This document shows positions 45,222 to 55,678 of a stretch of DNA of 64,000 bases, piece by piece. The stretch comes from Sporobolomyces roseus (Eukaryota; Basidiomycota; Microbotryomycetes; Sporidiobolales; Sporidiobolaceae): contig JADILM010000002.1 of the NCBI GenBank assembly GCA_016617785.1, forward strand, positions 372,001-436,000, read 5' to 3'. The position numbers and the translations under genes were made by a program. A model generated the notes under the pieces. It saw nothing but the letters and a program-made list of their open reading frames with translations. It did not search any database and had not been told where the DNA came from. How positions within the stretch are numbered: the stretch's first letter is position 1; each line of letters starts with the position of its first letter.

Positions 45222-48083
45222 CTACAGATGTCTAGTCTTGTTCCTACTAGCACTCCTAGCTGGTCTCCTCATCTTCGTTCGACCACTTCCATCCTCTCCC
45301 TCGATCTCTCGTTCCTCCTGCATCGAACCCCCTTCACTCTTCTCCAAACCCATTCCAAACTTGGCCTTCTCCTGCTTCTCCTTGTCTCGTTTCGCTTTCA
45401 CCTCCTTCTTCTTCGCCAACGCCTCATCAGAAGATTTCTCTTGAGGTACGAAAGACATCTCCATAACTCCTCCAGGTCCACCTCGAATGATATCGTCTCC
45501 GTCTGTTCGAACGGTAGGTTCCGATCCCGTTCCCTTTCTTCGTTTCGTTGATGAAGTGGCGTCTCCAGCAGCTTCTCGTGTTCGTTGAGCGAAAGATTGA
45601 GTAGCTCGTTGTTCGTGGGAGGCGAGAGGCCGTGCTCGTGCTGCAGTAATTGCTTCGTCGTCTGAACCATCGGCGACGACAAGGGAAGGTTTCGGTCGAG
45701 CTGCTGCCGTTGGTCGAGATGAAGATGGGCGGGAGGAAGAAGCGGAAGAGGATTTGATACGAGATGTAGGTGCAGGTTCGTTAGGTCTCCGGGTGATCTT
45801 GTCGAAGCCGATGTCTGCAAATAGAGGAGAAGAGGTGAGCCGATGCGGCGAAATAGAGAAGAGGAGAGAGCTCACCGATCGAACTATCTGAATCTGAATC
45901 ATCTTCGCCATTCTCACTTCGTTCCGAATCGCTCGCCTCCTCGTCCTCTTCCACATCACTATCATCTTCGTTGTCTCGATTCCGGTTGGGTTTCGTCGAA
46001 GGGTTGAGCAATTGGAACTCCCTCGATTCCTCATCGATCTCGAAATCGGGATTCTCAAAGATGGCACCGAATCGATCGTCCTTGAGCAACGAAGGTTGAT
46101 CTGCCATCTTGTCTGCTTTTCTCTTCCTCTTCTTCCTCTTCTCGTCGTCATCATCCTCGTCATCGACGATCCCAGCTTCCTTCTTCCTCTGCCTCTCCTC
46201 CGACTCTTTGATCTTCTTAGCCAAAGTCTTGTTGACCTTGATTCCAGAAGTTTCGGCACTCTTCGATTGCTTCTTCGCTCCTCTGATACGTGACTCTTGT
46301 TCGGCGGCGAGTTTGTCTCGAATGAGCTTGTCTCGATGTTCGGCGTAGGCGAAGGGGTTCGCGATAGCTTTCGCTTTCGTGTAAAGTCGCAAGTCGATGA
46401 AGTATCCGTGCATGTAAGGTTTGAGAGTATCGGAACCGACGAGGTGAGTGAGGTTGAGGCTGTACATCTCGAACCAGTCAGCTTCATCAGGTCGAGGAGA
46501 ACGGAAGAAGGGCTCACTCTTCGAGTTCTTGACGGTCGACAAATTTGTAATCGTCGTAAAGTAAAGTATCTTGATCCTCTTCCATCTCTTCCGTCATGTT
46601 GTCCAAGAATCGACACCATTTAGGTGCAGGACCCAATTGAGGAACGTAGTAACCAGTCATGGGAGAAGTTTCGTTGGCGAGGAAGACTAATCCGGTTCCA
46701 GGGTAGACGTGGAGATCGTTGATTTGCATTGGAGGGTTGATCGCGACGAGATTGGTACCCTGCCGTGAGAGTCGAGATCAGCACGCGGAATCGGAGATCG
46801 AGACGTGAAGTAGAACTTACAGTTTCTTTACCCCAAATCTTGACCACCTTTTCATCCGCACTCGCAACCCATCCACCTTCAGCTTCAGAATCTCCCGCTC
46901 CCTGTCTCCCACTTTCAATCCATTCGACTTTCTTGACCGGTAATCCATAACCCTGATCCTTCGTCTGATACGGTCTGTTCGCTCGTAAATCGTACAACAA
47001 GACGTGACCCGTACTTGTTCCCACAGCGAGGTTGAGTCCATCCGATTTGTTCGCCAACGAAGTGACTGATAAACCCATCGAACCCAAGTAATCGTCGACT
47101 CCAGGTAATTTCGGTTGTAGTAGACTTGCTGAAGATTGACTTGATCCCATCAATGACGTATAAGGTAACCTCAATAACCCAGCTCTCGTCCTGCTCCTAG
47201 GATCCCATAATTCGACCGTACCCCTGCCTTGCACCGTCTCCGTTCCGAAACACATCAATTGATGAGCCGGATTGATATCGATCGCGTTGACTCCCAATAC
47301 CTTATCCCCCGTCAATCCACCTCCTACTCCACTTCCCGATTCGCCTCCATCAGGTCCTTCCGTCGAACCTTCCAATGAAAAAGGTTTCATGAATCTTCCC
47401 ACTTCCATATTCATCCTCCAAACTTCACTCCCTTGTCCACCTACCAACGCGTCACAAGTCGGGAAGTGATACGCGAGGGTTCTACCATGTCGGGGCATTC
47501 GTACTCTGTAGTGAGATGAGGATTGAGTGTGTAAATCGAGTGAACGATCAGATTGTAAATGTAGAGTTTTCGTCCAATCTGAACTCAGGATCTAGATACT
47601 CGCTCCTTCCTATTTGATCAGCTCAACTAGACCCAATCACGAGAAGGATAAGAGAAGGGTTTTACATACGCAGAAATCTATATTTTCACTATCCGTTACT
47701 CTCTCACTCTTCAACGATAATTCCTCGAGATCAAACACTTTCATCCTAGGTTTGTAAGTACCCGTAGCCAATAAGTATTTACCATCCCTAGTAGTTTTCA
47801 ACTTGTTACTAGCTTCAGGGAACTCGAAATCCTACTCTCGCTCTCCCTCTTGATCAGCTCTCCCTCTCCTCTGATTCAAAGAGACAGAGTGGTTACTCAC
47901 TTGAATTAAACGAATCTCTCCTTCACCACCAGTACCTCCTTGACCACCTGCCTTTCTACGTCGTTTCCCTTTTTCCTCCACTTTGGCTTCCAACCAAGCA
48001 GCTGCATTCTTCCCCGTTGTACCTCCTCCATTCACGCAATAGATCTTGGCAGCTCCTCCAGTAGAAGCTAACGTCACTACCAT
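45222..48083 (-). CDS. ENP2: Enp2/NOL10 WD-repeat ribosome biogenesis protein
   Basis: Nucleolar SSU-processome component needed for 18S rRNA maturation. The ATG at 48081-48083 starts MVVTLASTGGAAKIYCVNGG, then IRLIQDFEFPEASNKLK and LATGTYKPRMKVFDLEEL (WD blades 1-2), PRHGRTLAYHFPTCDALVGG, FGTETVQGRGTVELWDPR, VGTSTGHVLLYDLRANRPY and GPAPKWCRFLDNMTEEMEE, the family hallmark after the propeller. The helical part has LKPYMHGYFIDLRLYTKAK and IANPFAYAEHRDKLIRDKL, then LLKDDRFGAIFENPDFEIDE. An acidic, low-complexity tail ends SASRNKTRHL with TAG 45222-45224. The last intron lies near 45816-45871. Convergent with the zinc-finger gene across 369 bases that hold nothing else. Confidence 0.94.
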
Positions 48084-48336
48084 CTGATCGGTGTGAAAGT
48101 GAAAGTTTAAAGTTGAAGGATGAAGAAAAAGTTCGATAGCGCAGATTTTTGTTCACAATTTCGCAAGTTCAGAAAATGATCACTCGAATCTCATTGTCGA
48201 GTCCCGTCAAGTGTAGCATAGGGTACAGTAATTGCGTAGATTTTGTGTTACAACAGAACAGAGAGGAATACTGTAGTTGACAAAAAAAGAATACGAGAAA
48301 GAAGGGAAATCTATCTGTCAAGCTGAGAAAGACCTC

Positions 48337-49703
48337 TCATTCTCCAGTATCGAAATCCCCATTATCCATCTACACGCCCATCACCACATCCAGTATAATC
48401 AAGCGAGCGAGGGAGCGAGCGAGAAGGAGAGAAAAAAAGGGAAATGAAGAAATAGAGTACAGTAGATTTGCATCAGTTCTCGCTCACAATCACGGTAGAA
48501 CGAGAGAGATTGAGGAGATACTTACATCTTTCGGTTCCTTTGGTTCTTCATTCTCACCATATTGAATAGCGTTATCAATGTGACTCAATACGACTCCTAC
48601 TGAATCTTCGTCTGTCACGTCGAGGGGTAAGAATTGTACCATGTTGAAATCCTCAATCTACCGAATCAACTCACTCTCTGTTAGTTCAACTTGAGTGGAG
48701 AAGGGTGAAAGGGAGTGATGGGAAGATACGTACGAGTTGGACGAGTGCGGAATTGAGAGAATGGAATTTTGGATTGGTTTTACTATTCACGTTGGTTCTC
48801 AACAACTCTGGATCTGGGTCGAGAAACCTGTAACCCGAACAATTTACCAGTCAGCGAGCTTTCTGCGTCGGGGAGTGGGAAGAGAGTCAAGACAGTTTAC
48901 CTATCAACATCTTTCCTCCTTTTAGTTCCTTCCTTCCTGACCAAATCCATTTTACTCATGACATTGACCGTAGGAACCTCTAATCCAACCATACAACTCA
49001 TAGCTGACAATACACCACTAAAATATTTCGTAGGGTCCTCCATGAATTGCGATTCGAGTAAGTAAACCGATACTAAATTGATTTGCATCGTTGTCGTCAA
49101 AAGTTTGGCGAGGCGTGGGAGGATCGGGATATGAGTATAGAGTTCAATTTGTCCGGGACAATCGATAATTAGCTATAGAGAGAGAGAGAGGGATCAGCAC
49201 CAGAAGAGAGCAGAGAGAGCGAGAGCGAGAGAGGAGAGACGTACATAATCATCCTCGAATTCTCCCAATGCATCACTCAACCAATCCAAATTCTGCATCA
49301 AATACCTAACATGACTCTCCTTCTTTCGATCAGCATCTCTTGAATCAACCACTACTAGAGAGAGAGAGAGAGAGAAGTACGTACTCGAAACAATAAATCA
49401 AACCACCATTCGGACCCAACTCTAAATCCTCCATGACTTCTTGCAAACTGACCAAATCTTTAATATCGATCGAAGGCGGGTACTCGAATTTGTCGGCGGC
49501 TGGATCCAAATTGAACAAATGGACGGATCGACCCAAGGATTGAGCGTGCGTGATTAAAGAGGCACAGAAGGTGGATTTTCCAGCTCCTGCGGGACCAGTT
49601 ACTAGTACTGCGTCTGTAGAGAGGGTAGGAGGGATCAGTAAGAGAGGAGGAGAGAAGGAGAGGGGGGAGAGGGAGGAAGGGAAAAGGGAAACTTACATCG
49701 CAT
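48337..49703 (-). CDS. GPN3: GPN-loop GTPase 3
   Basis: Cytoplasmic GTPase that helps assemble and import RNA polymerase II. The first coding exon is only ATGCGAT (49697-49703, donor GTAAGT); spliced, it gives [17 protein letters not shown] with the P-loop. Next come [19 protein letters not shown], the diagnostic Gly-Pro-Asn in [32 protein letters not shown] (switch II), [10 protein letters not shown] (G4-type NKxD variant) and [20 protein letters not shown]. The last exon ([13 protein letters not shown] 48337-48339) follows a 156-nt intron (48370-48525). Divergent with SOF1, 223 bases apart. AG microsatellites occur in its introns (49164-49180, 49356-49374). Confidence 0.93.
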
Positions 49704-49926
49704 TCTGGAATGTACCGAGCAGGTGTTGGGCTGGAGATAGTCTATCGAGGTAGTAGTAGAGTCTAGAACGAGCGTGAAAGAATGAATGGGATAGAGAGAG
49801 GAGAAATGAGGGAAGCTTCTTTCAACTCTTTTACTATTCACTCTCACAAACTCAAACCAGCTCTACCTACTCTCGGATCCTACTAGAAGCTACTAATTAG
49901 TCTACTATCAAGTCAGATTGTTCATC

Positions 49927-51946
49927 ATGGTGAGTAGTCGCTACTTTCTTCTCAATCCTTTTTTTCTCATTTCTCATCAACTTAACTCTCTCAACTCACT
50001 CCACCCGCTCACCTGCTTCCCTTGGTGAATGTCATATCATGTAGAAAATCAAAACCATGCATCGATCCCTCGAGGATCACCTCCCTTCTACCTCTTCTAC
50101 CGCCGCACCAGTCTCTCGCAACCTCGATCCAACTCTCCATCCTTTCGCTCGTTCAAGGGAATACAAACGTGCCGTAACCGCTTCTAAACTCGACAGAATG
50201 TTTGCGAAACCTTTCATCGCCTCGTTGGAAGGACACGGAGATGGGATTTATACAATGTGTAAAGATTCTGAAGGGGCTTTGGGAAGGATCGCTACGGGTG
50301 CAGGAGATGGTGAGGTTAGGGTATGGGATTTAGGATCACAGAAGACGGTTTGGAATGTCGAGAACGCTCATAAAGGCATGGTGAAAGGAGTTTGTTTCTC
50401 TCAACCCATGGTTGGAGAGGATGGGAGGGTAGAGAAGAAACCTGCACAACAAACTCAAGATGGAGTCAGGGAGAGGAATTTGAAGAGGAAGAGAGCGGCG
50501 ATTGGGTTCAAGGGGAAAGGGAGAGCGGGAATGGACGACGAGTTGGACGATTTGGACGATGAAGAGTATCAGGAGGAACAGGGAAAGATTGATTTGATGG
50601 AGAGTAAAGGAAGTGAGAGGGTCTTGAGTTGTAGTACCGACAAGACGGTGAAACTTTGGGATATCAAAGGTCAGAGTGGGAAACAGGCAACTCCTTTACA
50701 AACTTATAATGGAAAAGCTGGATTCAAGTCAGTTTCTACTTTCATTCTCTGCCCTCGTTGCTCTTACTGATACAGGTCTGACTTTGTACAGCTCAATCTC
50801 TCACCACAGATATGATCCCTTATTCGCCGCCGCTTCTCACTCGATCGAGATTTTCGACGAAACGAAAACTTCTCCCATCTCAACTCTCAAGTTCCACTCG
50901 ACCTCGAATTCGTCAGTCGGTGAACACATTGTCAACGTCGCATTCAACAAATCGGAGACGAACGTGTTGGCTAGTTCGGGAAGTGATAGGACTGTAGTGT
51001 TGTACGATTTGAGGAGTGGTAAAGCGTTAGGAAGGGTAGCTATGCAGGTACGTTTGACACTAATCCACTATCTCTCAAAGTCGACGTGCTGATACTTAAG
51101 ATTGAGTTTCGCACAGATGCGAGTGAATCAATTATGTTTCAATCCTTTACAACCTCCAATCCTACTCTGCGGTTCAGAAGATCACAACCTCTACACTTTC
51201 GATATGCGAAACCTGTCCTCTACCACCCAAGTTTACAAAGGACATGTCGGAGCGTACGTTTCCTTTTCATTTCTTAGCGACTCCTTCTCCCTTGCTGAGT
51301 CTGTCAGGATCGTGCAGTGTCATGTCTTGTGATTGGTCACCCAGTGGAAGAGAGTTCGTGAGTGGTAGTTACGATCGAACAGTTCGACTATGGAAGAATG
51401 GAGAAGGAGGTTCACGAGATACCTATCACACAAAACGAATGCAACGGTAAGCTTTCCTCCTCTCGCCCTTCTTCCTATGTTTCCTCAACTTACAATCCTC
51501 CGCGACGTAGGGTATTCTCGACGCTCTATACGCTCGATACGAGATTCGTTTTGTCTGGATCAGATGATGCGAATCTACGAATTTGGAAGAGTCGTGCAGG
51601 AGACAAACTCGGAGTCGTCGACAAGAAGGAACAGGTTCAAAGAGAGTACCGAGAAGAATTACGTAACAAGTGGTCTACTGTCGCTGAAGTTTCCAAGATT
51701 GAAAGGTACGTTTTCCCCTCTCTTCTTGAGTTTGCTTCGAATGCTGATCATAGTTTCGAGGGCGACTACAGGCAAAGGTACTTGCCGAAACCTATTCATC
51801 AAGCTACGAAACTCAGGAGGGAGATGTTGGATGCCGCTAGCAACAAAGAGGATAATAGGAGACGACACGCTCCTAAGGGAGTCGATCCGGAGAGCCTCAA
51901 ACCTAAAGCCCAGAGGAAGGTTGCGATTCAGAAGGTGGAGAGCTAG
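49927..51946 (+). CDS. SOF1: Sof1/DCAF13 WD-repeat ribosome biogenesis protein
   Basis: U3 snoRNA-associated SSU-processome protein. The initiator ATG (49927-49929) is followed at once by donor GTGAGT; the next exon starts at 50045, giving M-KIKTMHRS, exactly the MKIKT start of the family. WD blades follow: LEGHGDGIYTMCKD, GAGDGEVRVWDLGS, SCSTDKTVKLWDIK, SSGSDRTVVLYDLRSG, GSEDHNLYTFDMRN, SGSYDRTVRLWK and SGSDDANLRIWKSRA. The conserved C-terminal Sof1 domain reads REYREELRNKWSTVAEVSKI, YLPKPIHQATKLRREMLDA and ends KAQRKVAIQKVES, TAG 51944-51946. An acidic Lys-rich insert interrupts the early blades (50420-50600). Confidence 0.95.
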
Positions 51947-53219
51947 AGGGAGGGAATCAGGGTGGAAGGAGGAGCGGGAAAGGAAGAGGTGTTCTGCAGA
52001 CAGTTTCGATCTTTTCGAAGACGAGGAGCAATGCTACCCATTTCTCTCGTTCTCGCCTTTGAGTGTCGGACACCTTGATGGGTGCCTCACTGTGCAAGTT
52101 GGAACCGTCAAAACAGTCAAGGACGTCGTGAACCGACTCGATCGCTCTGCGAAAGCTTTACCTGTTTCTCACAACTCTGGCAACCTCTTCCTCGAGACTC
52201 TCACGTATAGCTTCGTCGTTCTCTTCGGTGCTGGTGGTAATCAAGTAGACATGCCGTTTTGGCCCTCAATCGTTAGTCTTTCATTCTGGCACGACTCTGA
52301 TTTCGAACGTAGACACTAACTCTTTGACCAGTAGCGGAAGTGTGAACGAATGCAGCGCACTTGCAGATGCAGATGGCTCCTTTGTCCCGCCGAGATGAAC
52401 AGCCGGTTCGTGCATCTAACGCCGACGAGTGCCTCATCTTTCGTGAAAAGTAAGGAAATTTGGTGAGAGAGCGATTGACGAGCACCCGAGAAGCGACAGC
52501 CCAGATTCGCGCAAGCATGTCCGTACCCCTTCTGAGCAGCTGTATACAGTGCCCAGATACTGTCAGTGCTTCGAGACTGCAGCTGAGAGATCGCAGAGAA
52601 TAAGTTTCGATCGGCTATAGAATCGCACGAGCGGAGAGACGTCTCGGGCGTCAGGTTAGTCGTCCATGTATCCTGTAGTCGTATCAGGATGCTGAGGCAG
52701 AAGCTGCCAGGCGTGAGAGAAGGACATCGGGCGACATAATCTTGAGGAGCACTCGGAAGGGAGTCGTTATCCAATTCGAATGTTGGAACATTTGATTCTT
52801 CGTCAGTTCGCATGCTTGTCGACCACGTTACGACGATCTAACAACGATGAACTGTATTCGATCAAGGTTCCGCTGCATTCCTTGAGAATGCGAAACACTG
52901 TCAGGAGCAGGTTTGTTGAGACAGCAATATTTCCTCCTTTGGGTGGCCAAATCTTAATCTGAAACACTTCTACTTCTTCTCGGCGGTCGCTGCTTCCGGA
53001 CACAGCCTCGTACCGAGATCGTACAGATCAGACAAGGATTCCCTTGGTCGCTGCCTGTGAAAGATGCGAAAGTCAGGTCTTCTCTTTCCTCCTTAATCCT
53101 TTCACTCGTCACCCTCAGATGTAAGCTCGTCGCCCGCTTACGTCTCCCCCTCTTTAAGAGTCTCATCGCTGACCTCAACTCGCTCCGAACTAGCTTTTCC
53201 GCACCGACCTCGCACGATC
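51947..53219. other. region between SOF1 and TspO
   Basis: About 1.3 kb with one identifiable feature, the OPT fragment at 52208-52317. A minus-strand frame at 52316-52813 (165 codons) is open but rich in Ser, Cys and Arg without family text, and I do not support it as a gene. A pyrimidine-rich stretch near 53075-53100 may be the TspO leader. Confidence 0.4.
52208..52317 (+). pseudogene. decayed duplicate of the OPT transporter 3' end
   Basis: About 110 bases closely match, in inverted orientation, the end of the OPT gene last exon plus about 35 bases past its stop codon (55640-55750, minus strand). The shared protein text is LFGAGGNQVDMPFW. The copy lacks one G in the GGGCCC of the parent (TTTTGGCCC instead of TTTTGGGCCC), which shifts the frame, and has small changes on both edges. 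No further OPT exons lie next to it. Confidence 0.88.
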
Positions 53220-54281
53220 ATGCCAGTTCAACTCCCCTCGATCTTCTACGACATCGCTCGTCAGCCTGCCGTAGCAGTTGGTCTCCCTCTCGTATTCGGA
53301 TCCCTCGGAGGTCTCTTCACGAAGAATTCGATCGAAACCTGGTATTCGACGCTCAAGCGACCTCGTTTCAGTCCGCCTAACTGGTTGTTCGGACCAGCGT
53401 GGACGTTCTTGTACCTTTCTATGGGTACGTAGTCTTACCTCCTCAGTCAGAAATAGGGCTGACTTTGATACTTGGATTTCGAAAGGTCTCGCATCCCATC
53501 TCATCGTGAAAAAGTACGACGCTGCCCTGCCTGGATCACCCCTCAGACACGCTGCCGACCACGCACTCAAGCTCTACTACATCCAGTACGCTCTCAATCA
53601 GGCCTGGAGTCCCCTGTTCTTCGGTTTGAAGCAAACGGGTCTCGCTCTCTGTTGAACGGACTATAGAAACTACTCTTGAGTCTTTGAACGATAGAGTGAA
53701 CATAATGAATTGTAGAACTAACCTATAGAAACTACTCTTGAGTCTTTGAACGATAGAGTGAACAAAGAGAAAGAAAGAGAGAGAAGAGGAAAGCTCTATA
53801 AAAGGGAAAGCAAAGGGGGAAAGCTAGGGTCACGATAGAAGCCGATGGAAGGAAAGGAGAGGCGTCGTAAGCGACTGACTAAAGCTATGAAAAGCGGTGT
53901 AGAAAGATAGAACAAAATAGAAGGAAAGATGAAAGCTGACAAAGAATAAAAATGGTGGCGAAAGTAAAACTATCGGGAATAGAAACTCATTCTCAATCAC
54001 GCAGATCTCAATTCTTGACACTCTCGTCGAAATCGGCTGCATGACTCTCGCCGCCTTTGCTTGCACTCGAGAAGCATACAAGGTCGACTCTCGTACGATC
54101 TACCTTCTCGCACCGTACTGTGCTTGGTTGTCCTTTGCGACTTATCTCAATGGTGAGCTCGAATTCCTTGACTTTTTCTCGAAATTACCGCCGAGATTGA
54201 TCTCTGTTTGTGTTCCGTGATCGTATAGCTAGCTTTTGGTATCTCAACTCCTACTCGGGGAAGGGCAAGAGGACTGATTGA
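53220..54281 (+). CDS. TspO/MBR-family protein, coding region interrupted
   Basis: TspO proteins are five-helix membrane proteins binding porphyrins and sterols (mitochondrial translocator protein in animals). The first part (from ATG 53220) reads PAVAVGLPLVFGSLGGLF, RFSPPNWLFGPAWTFLYLS, intron (about 53425-53486), then YYIQYALNQAWSPLFFGLKQ and TGLALC with TGA at 53653-53655. The missing end lies further on: 54012-54151 reads LDTLVEIGCMTLAAFAC and YLLAPYCAWLSFATYLN, then after an intron (donor GTGAGC, acceptor CGTATAG) ASFWYLNSYSGKGKRTD and TGA 54279-54281. Helices 1-4 and helix 5 are thus separated by about 355 bases that no canonical GT-AG intron removes in frame. Either an insertion has broken the gene or splicing is unusual. 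Confidence 0.75.
53661..53763. repeat. 41-bp direct repeat inside the TspO interruption
   Basis: A 41-base unit beginning CTATAGAAACTACTCTTGAG occurs identically at 53661-53701 and 53723-53763, separated by 21 bases. It sits immediately after the point where the TspO frame breaks. The following 200 bases are purine-rich. Confidence 0.93.
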
Positions 54282-55678
54282 AGGAGCCTTTCTCGGATTT
54301 AGTCGCTGTGATACACAGAATCTTCCGCTTTGTAACGTGTTGTTTGCCAACTTTCTCGCGAATGGCTTCGAATGGAAAGTTCATATTGGTGATTTTTCGA
54401 CCCTTGGTCACTCATCGAAGCGAGTCTGACGATCAAGCAACGCTGAGCTATATTTGGGGGGGTTAAAAAGCAACTTTGATTCCACAGCTTTGATTCCTGA
54501 CTTTGCGACGCCCACCTCTTGATCTTCGGATACGCTAAGTTGTCATCTCGATGCTGAAGGATCGAGGCAACAGCCCTCGCCAGTCGCGAGATCGCTTATT
54601 TCGAGCTTGCGGTCAATTTTGGTATTGATCTCCGCGTACGTGCCGTCGTCGAGCAACTTTGTGATCACTCGCTCCCGCGCAAGTCTGTGGGCTGTAACAG
54701 GCTCATTCGATCGGTGAAATGCAGTGACTTGCGGCCTCTTTCGAGATTTCTGATAACCTCGCTTCTCAGATCAACGCCGACAAAGCATGTGAGCAAACCG
54801 GCACACGGCTCATCGCAATTTCTGTGAGGTATGCTACACTGTCCGCCGCGCTCCTCTCTGGCGGAGTCTCCTGCTTGAGCTCAGCGCAAGTCTATAGCCG
54901 AACATCTCAATCTTCGTTTCCCGAGCGACAGCCACAATCAGCGCTCTAGTACTCGGTGCACATCCAAGTAGAAGGACTCTGAACAGTCTGGGTCTGGTCG
55001 AAAGACCACAGACCAACTGCGAGAAACTCACCACGCCTCGCGACTTTTCCTCGAGACTCCTCATTGTTTACTTCTTCCGCCGCAATGCGCTTGAGCAGTA
55101 GTAATAGAGGATGGTCGAGATTGCAGTAGGTCAGAATGCCGATCCCGCTGCTGAGTAATGTTCGTGCTCGAGAATTTGCGCTCTTTGAAAAATTGAGCTT
55201 TCGAAATTGTCCATTTCCTGTTCGATTCCGTTCAGACGCAGAGCTTGAGTATCCCCGCAAACGCATGATAAGCTGATGTTATAGCCCTGAGTCTCCCAGA
55301 CGAGAACGTAGCTCGCGCGGACGGGAACGAAGGTCAAGAGAATCCAGGGGATTTTTATTCCGTGGTATGAAAGGCAAGACACAACCGTACTTAAGAGACA
55401 CACACCCAGCACATAAGGAGAAGACACAGACAGCGAGAAGAGAGTTGAACAATGAGGGAACCATGCAAAAAACGACGTCGAACTTCTTTTAGGTGAGGCG
55501 GAGGCACTGTTGAAGGTAAGGGAGTCAGTTTTGAGCACAGGATGATGATAAAGACAGCTAAAATCACGTAATCGAAGTTCTTCTTAGGTCCAGCTAGAGA
55601 GAGGGGAAGAAGGAAGGGAAGAAAGGAAAGCAAGGAGTCAGTGTCTACGTTCGATCAGAGTCGTGCCAGAATGAAAGA
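54282..55678. other. region between TspO and the OPT transporter
   Basis: About 1.4 kb between convergent gene ends. Several short frames exist on the minus strand (for example 55131-55538, Ser/Leu/Val-rich) but they overlap each other and show no family text. I see no supported feature. Confidence 0.4.

Noticed and set aside
52316..52813. 165-codon minus-strand open frame between SOF1 and TspO
   Set aside because: Length is its only support; composition (many Ser, Arg and Cys) is like random reading of this base composition, and it starts inside the OPT duplicate flank.
53661..53763. Direct repeat in the TspO gap considered as long terminal repeats of a transposon
   Set aside because: Units are only 41 bp, separated by 21 bp with no internal coding capacity and no clear target-site duplication.
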